A DNA stretch of 64,000 nucleotides. Origin: Neopararhizobium haloflavum. Its GTDB lineage: Bacteria; Pseudomonadota; Alphaproteobacteria; Rhizobiales; Rhizobiaceae. Made by a program: the position numbers and the translations under genes. The notes under the pieces were generated by a model. The model made no database searches and was not told the origin of the DNA. It saw only the letters and a list, made by a program, of their open reading frames with translations. The first letter of the stretch is position 1; each line of letters begins with the position of its first letter. Shown one piece after another: positions 45,616 through 56,862 of this stretch. The stretch is from NCBI RefSeq assembly GCF_002750855.1, contig NZ_NWUC01000003.1:62001-126000 (forward strand). The letters run 5' to 3'.

Positions 45616-47343
45616 CTAGCTCTCGCCCTCGTCGGGCTCGGTGCGCAGCCGGTCGAGCGGAATGGCGAAGTGCCATTCGATGCCGTTGGCGTGCAGATTG
45701 CGCGTGATCTCCGCGTCCATCGTTCCGCCCATCATGCGCTCGAGCACCACCGATCCGAAACCCTTGCGGTCGGGCATCTGAGGCAATGTCCTGACATATT
45801 CGCGCCAGGTGAGCGACAGCATGCCCTCGCGTTTCCACCAGGTGATCTCCAGGCGGCTCTCCTCATCGGACAGCGCGCCGTATTTCGAAGCATTGGTCGC
45901 CAGCTCGTGGATGGCCATGCCGATCGTCTGGGCCGGCTGCGCGTCGACCTTGACCTTGGGGCCGAGCATGCGAACGCGCTCGGGATCGCTGGGCAGAAAC
46001 GGCTCCAGCTGGCTCTCCACCAATGCACGGAAATCGATGCCCCGCGCCGCATTGGCCAGCAGCAGGTCTGTCGATCGCGCCAGACCGCTGATCCGGCGGC
46101 GGAAGCTGTCGACGAATTCGTCCACGCTGACGGCGTTCTTGGCGGTCTGCCCGACCATCGCGTTGATAACGGTGAGCTGGTTCTTGGATCGGTGGGCCAC
46201 TTCCCGCATCAGCAGCCGAATTTCATTCTCGGATTCCTCACGATCGCTGGCCGCTTCCGTTAGCGCGGTGGACACAACTGCAAATTCAGAGATCGTGTGG
46301 TTCACCGGCTGGACCGGCTCACCGGCGCCGAGTTGCTTGGCGCTTTCGGAGAGACGCTTTGCAGAACGCGTGACACGGCGACCGACAAACCAGGCGGCGA
46401 TGGATGCGGCGACCCCGATCGTCAGACCGCCGATCAGCAGCAACATGATGGAACGGATAATGGGCGCCGAGATCGTCGTCATCGGTGTCCATGCCACAAC
46501 GGACCATTGCGTCAACGGCGATCGTTCACGGATGATCTGGTAGCTCTGCCCCCACATGTCGAGTTGCGTGATGCCACGGTCGAAACTGTCAGCGAAGGTG
46601 AAGGGCAGCGTCGCCCCGGGGTTGAGCCGGTCGTCGGACGACTCGATGACGTTTTGCGCCGCATCGACGATCGCCACCTGCCATGCGCCCGGCAATCGCC
46701 CATCCTCGACGGATTCGGACAGGGACGTTGCTTCTCGGGACAGAACAAGAAGAAGCGGGGGCGCATCTTCGCGGAAAACCGGCAGCGCCGCGTAGAAGAC
46801 CCAACTGAGGGACGTTTCGCTGAAGACGACGTTGGAAATCACCGGGGTCCGGTTTTCCAGCGCCCGACGCGGCGTAGTTCGATCGGATACGCCCGGTAGT
46901 GATTGCCCGAATTCGACGTCGGTATTCATGACCTGATTGAGTCCGGCGTCGAGCACGACGAGGCGCATGCTTCGTCCGACCAGCGCGCGCTGCGCGCGGC
47001 CGTGGAAAGCTTCAAGGTCGTTTGCGTGGAAGGTCGGGTCGGAGGAGAGCACGCGAAGCGTGGTCAACATGCCCGAAATTTCCTGCTCGACCACCTGAAC
47101 GATCGAACGGGTGTTGGATTGGAACAGCGTCTGCAGCCCCTCCTGCTGAACGTTATTCGTGCGCAGCAGCAGGTAGCCGGAAAAGATGAGCGAGGGAACG
47201 AGGCAAACGAGAACCAGGAACGACAAATAATGAGCGACGGGCCGGGATCGCGGCGCGGGCTTCTTGGTTGCTGCGACCGGCCCCGATGGCGCAGCCGCAT
47301 CCGGCGGCTCATGGACGTCCACGTCGGAACGAACATCGTTCAT
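45616..47343 (-). CDS. Membrane-bound HWE/HisKA_2-type sensor histidine kinase
   Basis: The 575-residue kinase has a first membrane helix at about residues 38-60 and an extracytoplasmic region of about 230 residues resembling a double-PAS/Cache sensor. A second helix lies near 300-325, then a HAMP-like linker, and the phosphorylation motif [21 protein letters not shown] with H384. Its ATPase part has the N-box [13 protein letters not shown] and LSLTWREY, the W-x-E-type pattern of HWE kinases. HWE kinases feed PhyR general-stress and other pathways in alphaproteobacteria, but no response regulator is adjacent. It sits between truB and rpsO, which usually adjoin. No good ribosome-binding site is seen before ATG 47343. 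Confidence 0.9.
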   Translation of the reverse strand: MNDVRSDVDVHEPPDAAAPSGPVAATKKPAPRSRPVAHYLSFLVLVCLVPSLIFSGYLLLRTNNVQQEGLQTLFQSNTRSIVQVVEQEISGMLTTLRVLSSDPTFHANDLEAFHGRAQRALVGRSMRLVVLDAGLNQVMNTDVEFGQSLPGVSDRTTPRRALENRTPVISNVVFSETSLSWVFYAALPVFREDAPPLLLVLSREATSLSESVEDGRLPGAWQVAIVDAAQNVIESSDDRLNPGATLPFTFADSFDRGITQLDMWGQSYQIIRERSPLTQWSVVAWTPMTTISAPIIRSIMLLLIGGLTIGVAASIAAWFVGRRVTRSAKRLSESAKQLGAGEPVQPVNHTISEFAVVSTALTEAASDREESENEIRLLMREVAHRSKNQLTVINAMVGQTAKNAVSVDEFVDSFRRRISGLARSTDLLLANAARGIDFRALVESQLEPFLPSDPERVRMLGPKVKVDAQPAQTIGMAIHELATNASKYGALSDEESRLEITWWKREGMLSLTWREYVRTLPQMPDRKGFGSVVLERMMGGTMDAEITRNLHANGIEWHFAIPLDRLRTEPDEGES

Positions 47344-47346
47344 GCG

Positions 47347-47502
47347 TCAAGAATCCCGCAGCCCGCGTCGGCCCGGATCGGTCGTCGAGTCGATATCGGC
47401 AACCAGTTGGACATGACGCCGGCTCTTCAAACCTAATGAACGATGGCCCTCCATGGCACGTTTCACCGCGGAATTGGAGAGCACGTTTAAGTGTTTCTTC
47501 AT
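47347..47502 (-). CDS. Possible small protein upstream of the histidine kinase
   Basis: A 51-codon frame starts MKKHLNVLSNSAVKRAMEGH and ends three bases before the kinase ATG (TGA-CGC-ATG), so it could couple translation of the kinase. Third-position GC is about 60 percent by count, lower than in confident genes nearby, and no ribosome-binding site is seen. It does not resemble NepR. It may be chance; the 237-base spacer otherwise holds nothing recognised. Confidence 0.25.
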   Translation of the reverse strand: MKKHLNVLSNSAVKRAMEGHRSLGLKSRRHVQLVADIDSTTDPGRRGLRDS

Positions 47503-47580
47503 AAAGACGGGAATTTTCCGGCTCGCCCTCAAAGGCGGCCGGTTCGTTCTCATCACGCTAGGCAACGGAGCGGCGCCGAA

Positions 47581-48516
47581 TCAGTTCCCGAAGACTCGAC
47601 GCGGATGAAACTGGCCCTGGCCGATCGTTCCGATTGCAACCAGCTTGCCGCGCGCGGTGATCCATACGTCGGGCTCGTCAAGGGGCGCATCACGACCACG
47701 CAGCACGATCGGATTGCCCATCCGGATGCGCTGCGCCTGCTCGTCTGTCACGGCGAAATGTGGAAGGTTGGCGAGTGCGTCGCCGGTCTCGACCAGATAG
47801 CTGTCGAGCGCCTCCAGACGCTCTGTATCGTCCTGCATCTCCTCGAGTGCAGTCAAAGTGGAAAGCGGCACCATGTCGGAATCGGCGAAGGGAGCGACCG
47901 CGATCCTGCGCAGTCTCGCAATGTGGCCGAAGCAGCCGAGATCGCGGCCGAGGTCGCGCGCCAGCGAACGCACATACGTGCCTTTGCCGCATTCGACGAG
48001 AAACACCGCCTCATCGGCATTCGGGCACCCGATAAGGACGAGCCGATGAATGTCGACCTCACGAGCGGGAATATCGACGGCTTCGCCCTCGCGCGCCAGG
48101 TCATAGGCGCGATTACCCTCGATCTTGATCGCCGAGAACTGTGGCGGAATCTGCTCAATTCTGCCGGTATAGTGTGACAGCCGATCCTCGATATCGGGCT
48201 GAGACGGCCGCGCGTGCGAGGACGCGGTCACCTCGCCTTCAAGATCGTCGGTCGCGCGTTCCTCGCCCCACTTGACCGTGAATTCATAGATCTTCCGACC
48301 GTCCATCACATAAGGAACGGTCTTGGTCGCGTCGCCGAGCGCGATCGGCAGCATGCCGGAGGCGAGCGGGTCGAGCGTGCCGGCATGACCGGCCTTCTGC
48401 GCCTTGAAGAGCCACTTGATCTTGGAGACCGCCTCAGTGGATCCGAAATCCTCCGGCTTGTCGAGAATCAGCCAGCCGGAAACGGGTCGCCCCTTGTTCT
48501 TGCCTCTACGTCCCAT
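47581..48516 (-). CDS. truB: tRNA pseudouridine(55) synthase
   Basis: The 311-residue TruB isomerises U55 in the T loop of tRNAs. The catalytic-aspartate block [37 protein letters not shown] at the start, [19 protein letters not shown] and the [12 protein letters not shown] segment are all present, with a PUA-like C-terminal part. Its start overlaps the rbfA stop (TAATG), so the two are coupled. Confidence 0.96.
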   Translation of the reverse strand: MGRRGKNKGRPVSGWLILDKPEDFGSTEAVSKIKWLFKAQKAGHAGTLDPLASGMLPIALGDATKTVPYVMDGRKIYEFTVKWGEERATDDLEGEVTASSHARPSQPDIEDRLSHYTGRIEQIPPQFSAIKIEGNRAYDLAREGEAVDIPAREVDIHRLVLIGCPNADEAVFLVECGKGTYVRSLARDLGRDLGCFGHIARLRRIAVAPFADSDMVPLSTLTALEEMQDDTERLEALDSYLVETGDALANLPHFAVTDEQAQRIRMGNPIVLRGRDAPLDEPDVWITARGKLVAIGTIGQGQFHPRRVFGN

Positions 48517-48926
48517 TAGTCGCGACCGTCGCCGTCTTCGTTGTCGAGATCGCGAGCGACTTCGGGCGAGCGCAGGAGTTCGTCGATCTTCTGGTAGTTG
48601 TCAAAGCTGGTATCGTCGCGGAAACGCACATCCGGCATGTATTTCATCTGGCGCAGTGCCGGCGTGATGTACTTGCGAACGGCCTTGGCATTGCGGTTCA
48701 ACGCATCGACAAGCGCCGCGTGGTCACGCTCCCCGAGCGGCGTGACATAAGCCGTCGCATGCTTGAGATCCGGCGACATACGCACTTCGGAGATGGCGAT
48801 GACCGTGTTCTCGATCAGCGGATCGCGAATCTCGCCGCGCTGCAGGACCTGCGTGATCGCGGCGCGAACCTGTTCGCCGACGCGCAACATGCGCTGGGAA
48901 GGATCGGATGAAGAAGATCGGGCCAT
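48516..48926 (-). CDS. rbfA: 30S ribosome-binding factor A
   Basis: The 136-residue KH-fold assembly factor matures the 16S rRNA 5' end. It shows [26 protein letters not shown], the central [16 protein letters not shown] strand/helix and [21 protein letters not shown]. An acidic C-terminal tail is typical of alphaproteobacterial RbfA. It follows infB but is separated from it by a terminator; it overlaps truB by one base. Confidence 0.95.
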   Translation of the reverse strand: MARSSSSDPSQRMLRVGEQVRAAITQVLQRGEIRDPLIENTVIAISEVRMSPDLKHATAYVTPLGERDHAALVDALNRNAKAVRKYITPALRQMKYMPDVRFRDDTSFDNYQKIDELLRSPEVARDLDNEDGDGRD

Positions 48927-48991
48927 GGGTGTTCACACTTTCAGTGAATGAACCGCGCGCCTTCGCACTTGGCGGGCATTCAATAGATATG

Positions 48992-49016
48992 AAAACGGGC
49001 GCAACGCGGCGCCCGT
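48992..49016 (-). terminator. Intrinsic terminator between infB and rbfA
   Basis: On the minus strand ACGGGCGC-CGCGTT-GCGCCCGT forms an eight-base-pair stem; its last T begins a TTTTC run. It begins 26 bases after the infB stop. It would limit read-through from the nusA-infB operon into rbfA-truB. The opposite strand also has ATTTTA after the stem. Confidence 0.6.
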
Positions 49017-49041
49017 CATTTTAGGTGGCGAGCAGTGTGCG

Positions 49042-51627
49042 CTAGAGCGTGCGGGTCACATGCTCGACGCGGAAGCACTCGATGACATCGCCTGCGCGGA
49101 TGTCGTCGTAGTTCTCGAAAGCCATGCCGCATTCCTGTCCGACAGGAACTTCCGAAACCTCGTCCTTGAAGCGCTTGAGCGTCTTGAGCTTGCCTTCGTG
49201 GATGACGACGTCGTCGCGTACGAGACGCACGCCGGCGCCACGCTCGACCTTGCCTTCCGTGACCCGGCAGCCAGCGACCTTGCCGACCTTGGTGATGTTG
49301 AAGACCTCGAGAATCTCCGCATTGCCGAGGAAAGTCTCGCGGCGCTCCGGTGACAGCAGACCCGACATCGCCTTCTTCACGTCATCCACGAGATCGTAGA
49401 TGATGTTGTAGTAGCGGATTTCGATCCCGGCCTGTTCCGCGGCATCGCGAGCCTGCTTGTTGGCACGGACGTTGAAGCCGATGATCGCCGCATCGGAGGC
49501 TTCCGCCAGCGAAATATCCGACTCGGTAATGCCGCCGGCGCCGGAATGCACGATTCGTGCGCGGACTTCGTCCGTGCCGAGCTTGTCCAGCGCTCCGGCG
49601 ATCGCTTCGATCGAGCCCTGCACGTCGCCCTTGATGACCAGCGGAAACTCCTTGAGCCCGCTGTCCTGCAACTGCGTCATCATCTGCTCGAGCGAACCGC
49701 GCGAACCAGCCTGACGCGCCACCGCCTTTTCGCGGGCAAGCCGCTGACGATACTCGGAAATCTCGCGGGCACGCGCCTCGTTCTCGACGACGGCGAAGCG
49801 ATCGCCCGCCATAGGCGTTCCCGAGAGACCGAGAATCTCGACCGGCATGGAGGGGCCGGCCTCCTTCAGGTTGTCACCGCGATCATTGACGAGGGCGCGG
49901 ACCTTGCCCCACTCGTCGCCCGCGACGATGATTTCGCCGGGGTGCAGCGTGCCTTTCTGGATAAGCACGGTTGCCACGGCGCCGCGACCACGATCCAGCT
50001 GCGCCTCGACCACGATGCCTTCGGCTGTGCGATCGGCGTTGGCCTTGAGATCGAGGATTTCGGACTGGAGAAGGATCGCTTCAAGCAGCCTGTCGAGATT
50101 GGTCCCCTTGGTCGCGGATACCTCCACGTCGAGAACCTCACCGCCCATCGATTCCACGAAGACTTCGTGCTGGAGCAGTTCGGTGCGGACCTTGTTCGCG
50201 TCCGCGGAAGGCTTGTCGATCTTGTTGATCGCCACAATGATCGGGACGCCAGCGGCCTTCGCGTGATTGATCGACTCGATCGTCTGCGGCATCACGCTGT
50301 CGTCGGCGGCGACGACCAGGATGGCGATGTCCGTCGCCTGGGCGCCGCGTGCACGCATGGCGGTGAAGGCCGCGTGACCCGGCGTGTCGATGAAGGTGAT
50401 CTTCTGACCATCCTGCTCGACCTGATAGGCACCGATGTGCTGGGTGATGCCGCCTGCTTCGCCGGACACCACATTTGCGTGACGAATGGCATCGAGAAGC
50501 GACGTCTTGCCGTGATCGACGTGACCCATGATGGTGACGATCGGCGGGCGCGAACGCAGGTCGCCGTCCTCGTCCTTCACGTCGAAAATGCCTTCCTCGA
50601 CATCCGATTCGGAGACGCGCTTGACGGTGTGACCGAATTCGGTCGCGATCAGTTCGGCTAGGTCGGCATCGATGATGTCGCCGGGCTTCATCATCTGCCC
50701 TTCCTTCATCAGATACTTGATGACTTCGACCGACCGCTCGGCCATGCGCTGGGACAGCTCCTGAATGGTGATGGTTTCAGGCAGCGTCACCTCGCGCTGA
50801 ATCTTCTCCCGGCTTTCCTGCTGTTGAGCACGCTTGAACTTTTCCTGACGGCGGCGCATGGCCGACAGCGAGCGTCCACGCTGATTTCCGTCCTCATCGA
50901 GCGCCCCGGTCAAGGTCAGCTTGCCGCGACGACGCTCACCGTCGGTACGCGGGCGGGTCGGCTTGGGTGCCTCGACGCGGGCGCCTTTGGCCTTGGCGCC
51001 CCGATCGCGCGCATCGTCGTCCTCGCTCTCGGCCTTGCGTCCGCGCACGGGTGCCGGCTCTTCCTTCGGCGCCGGTGCACGCTTGGCACGGGGATCGTTT
51101 TCGGCGGAAATCGCCTGAGCTTCGGCGTCCGCCTGCTTCAGGGCCGCCTCTTCCGCCTCGGCGCGCTCGCGCTCGGCCTTTTCGGCGGCAAGGCGTTTTT
51201 CTTCCTCGGCGCGGCGCTTGGCGTCTTCCTCGGCCTGCTTGCGTTCTTCGACCTCACGCACACGCGCTTCCTCAAGCGCACGACGACGCGCGTCCATCTC
51301 TCCAGCCGAGAGGTTGCCGCCCGGCGATGGCCGGCGGGCCGGCTCCTGCGGGCGCGGCGGTTCGGGCTGGCGGGCCTGGACCGGCGGCGGCGTCGGGCGC
51401 GGCGTGGCAGCAGGGGCTACCGGTTCCTTGGCAACCGGAGCCGGCGCTGCCGGCTTGTCATCTTCGGGCTTGTGAATGCGGCGCTTGCGGGTCTCGACGA
51501 CAACCGCCTTCGACCGCCCGCGCCCCATGTCCTGACGCACCGTGCCCTGGCCCACGCCCGACCGCTTGAGGGTCAGGGTCGTCTTGCTCGAAACGCTCAG
51601 GGTCTTGTCGTCTTTGGTGTCGCTCAT
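49042..51627 (-). CDS. infB: Translation initiation factor IF-2
   Basis: The 861-residue IF-2 has a long low-complexity N-terminal region (charged, Ala/Glu/Arg-rich coiled part around 90-200), an IF2_N-like segment ([31 protein letters not shown]), the GTPase domain (G1 [16 protein letters not shown]3 [16 protein letters not shown]4 [11 protein letters not shown]), then domains II-IV ending in the C2 region. It brings initiator tRNA to the 30S subunit. It follows ylxR with a 139-base gap. The start at 51627 is conventional. Confidence 0.97.
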   Translation of the reverse strand: MSDTKDDKTLSVSSKTTLTLKRSGVGQGTVRQDMGRGRSKAVVVETRKRRIHKPEDDKPAAPAPVAKEPVAPAATPRPTPPPVQARQPEPPRPQEPARRPSPGGNLSAGEMDARRRALEEARVREVEERKQAEEDAKRRAEEEKRLAAEKAERERAEAEEAALKQADAEAQAISAENDPRAKRAPAPKEEPAPVRGRKAESEDDDARDRGAKAKGARVEAPKPTRPRTDGERRRGKLTLTGALDEDGNQRGRSLSAMRRRQEKFKRAQQQESREKIQREVTLPETITIQELSQRMAERSVEVIKYLMKEGQMMKPGDIIDADLAELIATEFGHTVKRVSESDVEEGIFDVKDEDGDLRSRPPIVTIMGHVDHGKTSLLDAIRHANVVSGEAGGITQHIGAYQVEQDGQKITFIDTPGHAAFTAMRARGAQATDIAILVVAADDSVMPQTIESINHAKAAGVPIIVAINKIDKPSADANKVRTELLQHEVFVESMGGEVLDVEVSATKGTNLDRLLEAILLQSEILDLKANADRTAEGIVVEAQLDRGRGAVATVLIQKGTLHPGEIIVAGDEWGKVRALVNDRGDNLKEAGPSMPVEILGLSGTPMAGDRFAVVENEARAREISEYRQRLAREKAVARQAGSRGSLEQMMTQLQDSGLKEFPLVIKGDVQGSIEAIAGALDKLGTDEVRARIVHSGAGGITESDISLAEASDAAIIGFNVRANKQARDAAEQAGIEIRYYNIIYDLVDDVKKAMSGLLSPERRETFLGNAEILEVFNITKVGKVAGCRVTEGKVERGAGVRLVRDDVVIHEGKLKTLKRFKDEVSEVPVGQECGMAFENYDDIRAGDVIECFRVEHVTRTL

Positions 51628-51766
51628 TCCGTATCCGTTTCCTTGAAACAGACGGTGCGCGACAGTTGGATCAGGCGCAGCGCTGTTTCTGCTTCATTGT
51701 CGTCGGCGCGGGCTCATGCCACAGCCACGTTTTCAATCCTGGTAGTCATACCGGTTCCCACGGTTT

Positions 51767-52399
51767 TCAGCTGCCAACCTGGCTTCGCCCCTCGATGTGG
51801 CGATAGCGCTGCAGCATCGTTGCGCGCTTCACTACACCTTCTCCGGCCTGTCCCGCAAGCGCCGCGGCGTGGATTAACGCGCCATCACCCAGATGAGTTG
51901 CCATCTCATCGGCATTGAAGAGATGGAAGGCAGGAATGTGGATGTCGGCACCCAGCGCCATCGCCTTGCGTGCCTGGTCGATCTTGCGAACACCATCCGC
52001 AGCCGCGTCGGATGCGTGGAAGACGGCGAGCGCCTCGCCCGTTCGAACCGCGATATCGACCTTCGTGGAGCCCGTCACGAACTGGCCGGCCTTGCGGGCC
52101 ATGGCCATCATTCCCAGCACCTGGTCCATCAGCAGCCGATCGACCATCTGAGGTAAGTCAGATGAGGGTTTAACGGCCGATTTCAAGGCTTTGGCGAACA
52201 TATTCTTCGCTACAGCCTTCTCCACGGCCGTATGGTCGACACTGACCCAACACCCGCGTCCCGGCAATTGTCTCTTGAGGTCCGGCACCACATCGCCGTT
52301 GGGTCCAGCGACGAAGCGGATCAGGTCATCCGCCTCGCCGGCGCGGCGGGTCACGATGCACATGCGATCGTTCATCGGATCCGCGCCGCCCGTCACCAC
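51767..52399 (-). CDS. ylxR: YlxR/DUF448 RNA-binding protein with L7Ae-like domain
   Basis: The 210-residue protein has an N-terminal DUF448/YlxR domain (RMCIVTRRAGEADDLIRFV, KRQLPGRGCWVSVD) and a C-terminal L7Ae/L30e-like RNA-binding domain (LLMDQVLGMMAMARKAGQFVTGSTKV, LAVFHASDAAADGVRKI). The fusion is usual in alphaproteobacteria. It lies between nusA and infB and probably acts in ribosome or RNA metabolism. GTG at 52399 has a GAGG seven bases away and is preferred; ATG at 52375 is the alternative. Confidence 0.9.
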   Translation of the reverse strand: MVTGGADPMNDRMCIVTRRAGEADDLIRFVAGPNGDVVPDLKRQLPGRGCWVSVDHTAVEKAVAKNMFAKALKSAVKPSSDLPQMVDRLLMDQVLGMMAMARKAGQFVTGSTKVDIAVRTGEALAVFHASDAAADGVRKIDQARKAMALGADIHIPAFHLFNADEMATHLGDGALIHAAALAGQAGEGVVKRATMLQRYRHIEGRSQVGS

Positions 52400-52405
52400 G
52401 TTGCC

Positions 52406-54022
52406 TCAGGCCTGTTCCTGCTCGTCAGCGCTTTCGGCTTCTTCATCCGCCTCTTCGGATTGGCTTTGAAGATCGGCTTCCGTAATCCAGCCAGCAGCCA
52501 GGCGCGCCTTGATGATCATCTCGTCGGCCTCGACCCGCGTCAGGCCGAAATCCATCAATATGCCGTCGAACCGCTTGGTCTCGCCATTCTTTCGTTCGGT
52601 CCAGCCCACCAGGTCGTCCGCCGCACATCCGGCAAAATCGTCAAGGGTCTTGATGTCGTTCTCGCCGAGGGCAACGAGCATCGGCGTCGTCAACGCCTCG
52701 ATCTGCTTGAGGTCGTCAGCCACGCCAAGTTCGACGCGCTTGGCTTCCATTTCAGCTTCCAGTTTTTCCAGGTGTTCGCGTGCGCGGGTCTGGAGTTCCT
52801 GGGCCGTATCCTCGTCAAAGCCCTCGATCGAGGCGATCTCGTCGAGGTCGACATAGGCAACTTCCTCGACCTGGCTGAAGCCTTCGGACGCCAGAACCTG
52901 CCCGACCATCTCGTCGACGTTGAGCGCATCCATGAAGAGGTTGGACCGCTCGACGAATTCCTTCTGCCGGCGCTGGGATTCCTCTTCCTCGGTGAGGATG
53001 TCGATGTCCCAGCCGGTCAGCTGGGAAGCGAGCCTGACATTCTGGCCACGACGGCCGATCGCCAGCGACAGCTGCTCGTCCGGAACGACGACCTCGATGC
53101 GCTCGGCATCCTCGTCCAGAACCACCTTGGCGACTTCCGCCGGCTGCAATGCGTTGACGATGAAGGATGCCGGATCATGGCTCCAGGGAATGATGTCGAT
53201 CTTCTCGCCCTGCAGCTCGCCGACCACCGCCTGGACGCGGCTGCCGCGCATACCAACGCACGCGCCGACCGGATCGATCGAGGAATCGTTGGAGATGACG
53301 GCGATCTTGGCGCGCGAGCCCGGATCGCGCGCGACCGAACGGATCTCGATGACGCCGTCGTAGATTTCCGGCACTTCCATCGTGAAGAGCTTGACCATGA
53401 ACTGCGGGTGGGTGCGCGACAGAAAGATCTGCGGGCCGCGCTGCTCGCGGCGCACATCGTAGACATAGGCGCGTACGCGGTCGCCGTAGCGGAAATTCTC
53501 GCGCGGGATCGTCTCGTCGCGGCGGATGATCGCCTCGCCGCGCCCAAGATCAACGATCACATTGCCGTATTCGACGCGCTTGACCGTGCCATTGACGATC
53601 TCGCCGATGCGATCCTTGTATTCGTCAAACTGCTTGTCCCGCTCGGCCTCGCGCACCTTCTGCACGATGACCTGCTTGGCCGACTGTGCGGCGATGCGTC
53701 CGAAATCCATCGGCGGCAGCGGATCTGTGATGTAATCGCCGAGCTGGATGTTCTCGTCACGGTCGCGTGCCAGTTCGAGCGCGATCTGCGTGGAATAATC
53801 GTCCACCTCATCGACCACCAGCAAGCGGCGCTGCAACTTGATCTCGCCGGTCTTGGGGTTGATGTCGGCGCGGATGTCCGTTTCCTGGCCGTAGCGCGAG
53901 CGCGCCGCCTTCTGGATCGCGTCGGCCATCGCATCGATGACGATCTCGCGATCGATCAGCTTTTCACGCGCGACCGCATCGGCGATCTGCAGAAGTTCGA
54001 GACGGTTTGCACTGACTGCCAT
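52406..54022 (-). CDS. nusA: Transcription termination/antitermination factor NusA
   Basis: The 538-residue NusA has an N-terminal RNA polymerase-binding domain ([20 protein letters not shown]), S1 domain ([23 protein letters not shown]), two KH domains ([37 protein letters not shown]) and a C-terminal region with acidic repeats, as in proteobacterial NusA. It modulates pausing and intrinsic termination. The ATG at 54022 follows GGAGAAG; a start at 54037 is less likely. It is the second gene of the rimP operon, which may be attenuated at a NusA-sensitive hairpin. Confidence 0.96.
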   Translation of the reverse strand: MAVSANRLELLQIADAVAREKLIDREIVIDAMADAIQKAARSRYGQETDIRADINPKTGEIKLQRRLLVVDEVDDYSTQIALELARDRDENIQLGDYITDPLPPMDFGRIAAQSAKQVIVQKVREAERDKQFDEYKDRIGEIVNGTVKRVEYGNVIVDLGRGEAIIRRDETIPRENFRYGDRVRAYVYDVRREQRGPQIFLSRTHPQFMVKLFTMEVPEIYDGVIEIRSVARDPGSRAKIAVISNDSSIDPVGACVGMRGSRVQAVVGELQGEKIDIIPWSHDPASFIVNALQPAEVAKVVLDEDAERIEVVVPDEQLSLAIGRRGQNVRLASQLTGWDIDILTEEEESQRRQKEFVERSNLFMDALNVDEMVGQVLASEGFSQVEEVAYVDLDEIASIEGFDEDTAQELQTRAREHLEKLEAEMEAKRVELGVADDLKQIEALTTPMLVALGENDIKTLDDFAGCAADDLVGWTERKNGETKRFDGILMDFGLTRVEADEMIIKARLAAGWITEADLQSQSEEADEEAESADEQEQA

Positions 54023-54082
54023 GGTCTTCTCCATCAAAGGGCGCCTGCGGCGGCCGCTTTTCTCGGCGCTCGGCCGTTTGAA

Positions 54083-54709
54083 TTATTCGATTTCGCCTTC
54101 CCCGCCGTCGATCGCGGGTTCGTTCTGGTTTGCCGCGCGGGCGGCCTTGGCTTCCTTGTCCGCTTTCAACGCATCGCGGATGAGATCGTCGGTCAGGATC
54201 AGCTTCGCATCGGCGATCGTCTCGAACGGGATCTTGACTGTCGGCTCATCGCCGTAACTCGCCTGGTCACGTGCCAGAACGAAGCCATCCTCGGAAACAC
54301 TTTCGATCGTACCACGAAACCGCTTGCGGTTCTCCACGAGAACGGACGTCTCGAGCTTCAGCAGATGGCCCTGCCACCGCTCGAAGTCGTGACGCCGCAC
54401 CATTGGTCTGTCGATGCCGGGGGACGAAACCTCGAGATGATAGGCCTTGTCGATGGGGTCATCGACGTCGAGCGCCGGCGAAACGGCACGCGACAGCGCC
54501 TCACAATCCTCCACGGTCATCATGCCGTCGCGTCGCTCGGCCATGATCTGAAGGGTCAGACCGTTCTGGCCGGACAGCCGCACGCGCACCAGGCGCATGT
54601 CGAGCGACGCCAGGACAGGCTCGACAATCGCGGCGATGCGCGCATCGGTACCGGTCTCGGTGACGAGACGTTCTTCATCGGGATCGAATGCGGGTGGTTT
54701 CTGCGTCAT
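54083..54709 (-). CDS. rimP: Ribosome maturation factor RimP
   Basis: The 208-residue RimP helps 30S assembly. It shows [23 protein letters not shown], the [19 protein letters not shown] segment, [23 protein letters not shown], and an extended Lys/Ala-rich C-terminal tail. GACAGGA is just before the ATG at 54709, which gives the family N-terminus; the open frame continues upstream through a terminator-like hairpin and is not translated there. It is the first gene of the rimP-nusA-ylxR-infB operon. Confidence 0.94.
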   Translation of the reverse strand: MTQKPPAFDPDEERLVTETGTDARIAAIVEPVLASLDMRLVRVRLSGQNGLTLQIMAERRDGMMTVEDCEALSRAVSPALDVDDPIDKAYHLEVSSPGIDRPMVRRHDFERWQGHLLKLETSVLVENRKRFRGTIESVSEDGFVLARDQASYGDEPTVKIPFETIADAKLILTDDLIRDALKADKEAKAARAANQNEPAIDGGEGEIE

Positions 54710-54771
54710 TCCTGTCCGTCGGTTCGGTGCGACCGGCAAAGCAGCACCGCTCCGCCCTGGCCGCAGGTAAT

Positions 54772-54807
54772 AAAAAAGAGCGGGTCCTCGCGGGCCCACC
54801 CTTGCTC
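54772..54807 (-). terminator. Terminator/attenuator hairpin before rimP-nusA-infB
   Basis: On the minus strand GAGC and GGGT pair with ACCC and GCTC around a GC-rich inner loop (54778-54807), followed directly by six Ts (54777-54772). It stands about 15 nucleotides downstream of the start expected from the promoter at 54830-54858 and about 60 bases before rimP, so it could end transcripts coming from trmB and also attenuate the rimP operon's own promoter. Confidence 0.75.
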
Positions 54808-54829
54808 ATATGACCAAGAATTTGCGGTT

Positions 54830-54858
54830 CATATACGCGGCGACGAGCACCTTTGCAA
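54830..54858 (-). promoter_or_regulatory. Promoter of the rimP-nusA-ylxR-infB operon
   Basis: On the minus strand TTGCAA (54853-54858) and TATATG (54830-54835) are separated by exactly 17 bases. The -35 lies just past the trmB stop. Transcription would start near 54823 and run straight into the terminator-like hairpin at 54807-54772. Confidence 0.6.
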
Positions 54859-54862
54859 GAGA

Positions 54863-55561
54863 TCAGATCCGCCGAAATCGAAGATAGGCGGGCGGGCGTC
54901 CTTCGCGGATCGCCTTTGCCTCGTATCTTGTTCCCGGCCAGCCTTCATAGGGCCTTTGCCAGTCGTCCGGTCCGTCAGCCAGCCATTCGAAAGCGGCATG
55001 CCGGTCACAATGGTTCAGCGTCCAGTCGACATAGGTGTCGATGTCGGAGGCGAAATGAAAGCGCGCGCCAGGCTTCAACACCCGCGCGAAACGGTCGAGA
55101 TTTACCTTCGACACGAAGCGGCGCTTGAAATGGCGCGGCTTCGGCCACGGATCGGGGTAAAGCAGATCGATCTGGTCGATCGACCCCGCCGGCAACCAGT
55201 CCAGAACGCGGGTGGCGTCGTCGTCATAGAGCCGGATATTGTCGAGGTCGGTCTGCCGCAACGCACGAACGAGCTTCGCCATGCCGTTGACGAAGGGTTC
55301 CACCCCGATAAAGCCATCTTGCGGCGCCTCGGCGGCGCGGCGCATCAGATGCTCACCGCCACCAAAGCCGATCTCCATGCGAACGCTTGACGGGCGACCA
55401 GGGAACAAGGTCGCCAGATCGGCGGGGGCGGCCTTGGAAAGATCGAGCCGCAAACGCGGCAGATCGGCATCAAGGCGCCCTGCCTGAGTCTCCGTCAAGG
55501 CCTTGCCGCGCCGGCGGCCGAAGAACGCTTCGGTCGCCCGCTGTCGTCGCTCGTGCATCAT
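54863..55561 (-). CDS. trmB: tRNA (guanine-N7-)-methyltransferase
   Basis: This 232-residue SAM-dependent enzyme makes m7G46 in tRNAs. It shows [19 protein letters not shown] (SAM site), [18 protein letters not shown] and the TrmB signature [17 protein letters not shown]. Start codons at 55561 and 55558 are adjacent; AGGTCGAG lies upstream. It lies 19 bases after metK, so the SAM-making and SAM-using genes are cotranscribed. Confidence 0.95.
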   Translation of the reverse strand: MMHERRQRATEAFFGRRRGKALTETQAGRLDADLPRLRLDLSKAAPADLATLFPGRPSSVRMEIGFGGGEHLMRRAAEAPQDGFIGVEPFVNGMAKLVRALRQTDLDNIRLYDDDATRVLDWLPAGSIDQIDLLYPDPWPKPRHFKRRFVSKVNLDRFARVLKPGARFHFASDIDTYVDWTLNHCDRHAAFEWLADGPDDWQRPYEGWPGTRYEAKAIREGRPPAYLRFRRI

Positions 55562-55580
55562 TGCTCGACCTGCCGCGCGC

Positions 55581-56828
55581 TCAGACCAGGGCCTTGACCG
55601 CATCCTTGAGCGTCTTGACGAGGTCCGTTCGCTCCCACGAGAACGAGCCGTCGCGCCCCGCCTTGCGACCGAAATGCCCGTAGGCAGCCGTCTTGGCGTA
55701 GATCGGCTTGTTCAGATCAAGATGCTTGCGGATTCCGGTCGGCGACAGGTCCATCACCTCGCGAAGCGCCTTTTCGACGACCTCCTCGGTGACCTTGCCG
55801 GTGCCGTGGAGGTCGACATAGACCGAAAGTGGCTGCGCCACGCCGATGGCATAGGACAGCTGGATGGTGCAGCGATCGGCGAGCTTGGCCGCAACGACGT
55901 TCTTGGCAAGGTAGCGCGCGGCATAGGCGGCGGACCGGTCGACCTTGGTCGTGTCCTTGCCGGAAAATGCGCCGCCGCCATGCGGCGCTGCACCGCCATA
56001 GGTGTCGACGATGATCTTGCGGCCCGTCAGCCCGGCGTCACCGTCGGGGCCGCCGATGACGAATTTGCCGGTGGGATTGATGTACCAATTGCAATCGTCC
56101 GCGATCTTCAGATCGCCGAGCGCTTCGCGAATATAGGGCTCGACGACGCTGCGAACCCTCTTGGAATCCCAGTCGGGATCATAATGCTGGGTCGAGAGCA
56201 CGATCTGCGTGGCTTCAGCAGGCATGCCGTTCTGATAGCGCACGGTGACCTGGCTCTTGGCGTCGGGACCAAGTCCCGCCACGTCACCTTCACCCTTCTT
56301 GCGGGCATTGGCGAGCGTTTCGAGGATTTTGTGCGAATAGTAGATCGGTGCCGGCATCAGCTCCGGCGTTTCGCGGCACGCGTAGCCGAACATGATGCCC
56401 TGATCGCCCGCACCCTCGAAACCCTGGTTGTCTGACGCGTTGTCGACGCCCTGCGCGATATCGGCGGATTGCGAGTGCAGCAGGACATCGATCTTCGCGC
56501 TTTTCCAGTGAAAGCCATCCTGCTCGTAACCGATATCCCTGATGGCGCGCCGTGCCGCAGAGCGGAAGCGGGACGGATTGATGACGGCATTGCCGTTCTT
56601 GTCCGTCTTCATCAAGGTCTCGGGAATGCGTACTTCGCCGGCGATGACGACACGGTTGGTGGTCGTCAGGGTCTCTGCCGCCACGCGAACGGTCCAGGGG
56701 TCGATGCCCGTCTTCTTGGCCTCCTTGTAGATGAGGTCTACGATCTCGTCGGATATACGGTCACAGACCTTGTCGGGGTGGCCTTCCGAGACGGATTCGC
56801 TGGTAAAGTAGTAATTTTCGCGGGACAT
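55581..56828 (-). CDS. metK: S-adenosylmethionine synthetase
   Basis: The 415-residue enzyme makes SAM from methionine and ATP. It shows [20 protein letters not shown] at the start, the ATP-binding [16 protein letters not shown] hexapeptide region, and the phosphate-binding [19 protein letters not shown] loop. It is slightly longer than the E. coli enzyme, with insertions typical of alphaproteobacteria. It has its own promoter, with an AT-rich dyad upstream; no SAM riboswitch was recognised in its 163-base leader. Confidence 0.97.
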   Translation of the reverse strand: MSRENYYFTSESVSEGHPDKVCDRISDEIVDLIYKEAKKTGIDPWTVRVAAETLTTTNRVVIAGEVRIPETLMKTDKNGNAVINPSRFRSAARRAIRDIGYEQDGFHWKSAKIDVLLHSQSADIAQGVDNASDNQGFEGAGDQGIMFGYACRETPELMPAPIYYSHKILETLANARKKGEGDVAGLGPDAKSQVTVRYQNGMPAEATQIVLSTQHYDPDWDSKRVRSVVEPYIREALGDLKIADDCNWYINPTGKFVIGGPDGDAGLTGRKIIVDTYGGAAPHGGGAFSGKDTTKVDRSAAYAARYLAKNVVAAKLADRCTIQLSYAIGVAQPLSVYVDLHGTGKVTEEVVEKALREVMDLSPTGIRKHLDLNKPIYAKTAAYGHFGRKAGRDGSFSWERTDLVKTLKDAVKALV

Positions 56829-56862
56829 TCAGGGACCCTTCCGAGGCGAGAAGTTCCCTCAT

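Noticed and set aside
52232-55390. Open frame of 1052 codons on the plus strand opposite nusA, rimP and trmB
   Set aside because: It runs antisense through four well-identified genes, has no domain similarity and owes its length to the GC-rich codon use of the real genes.
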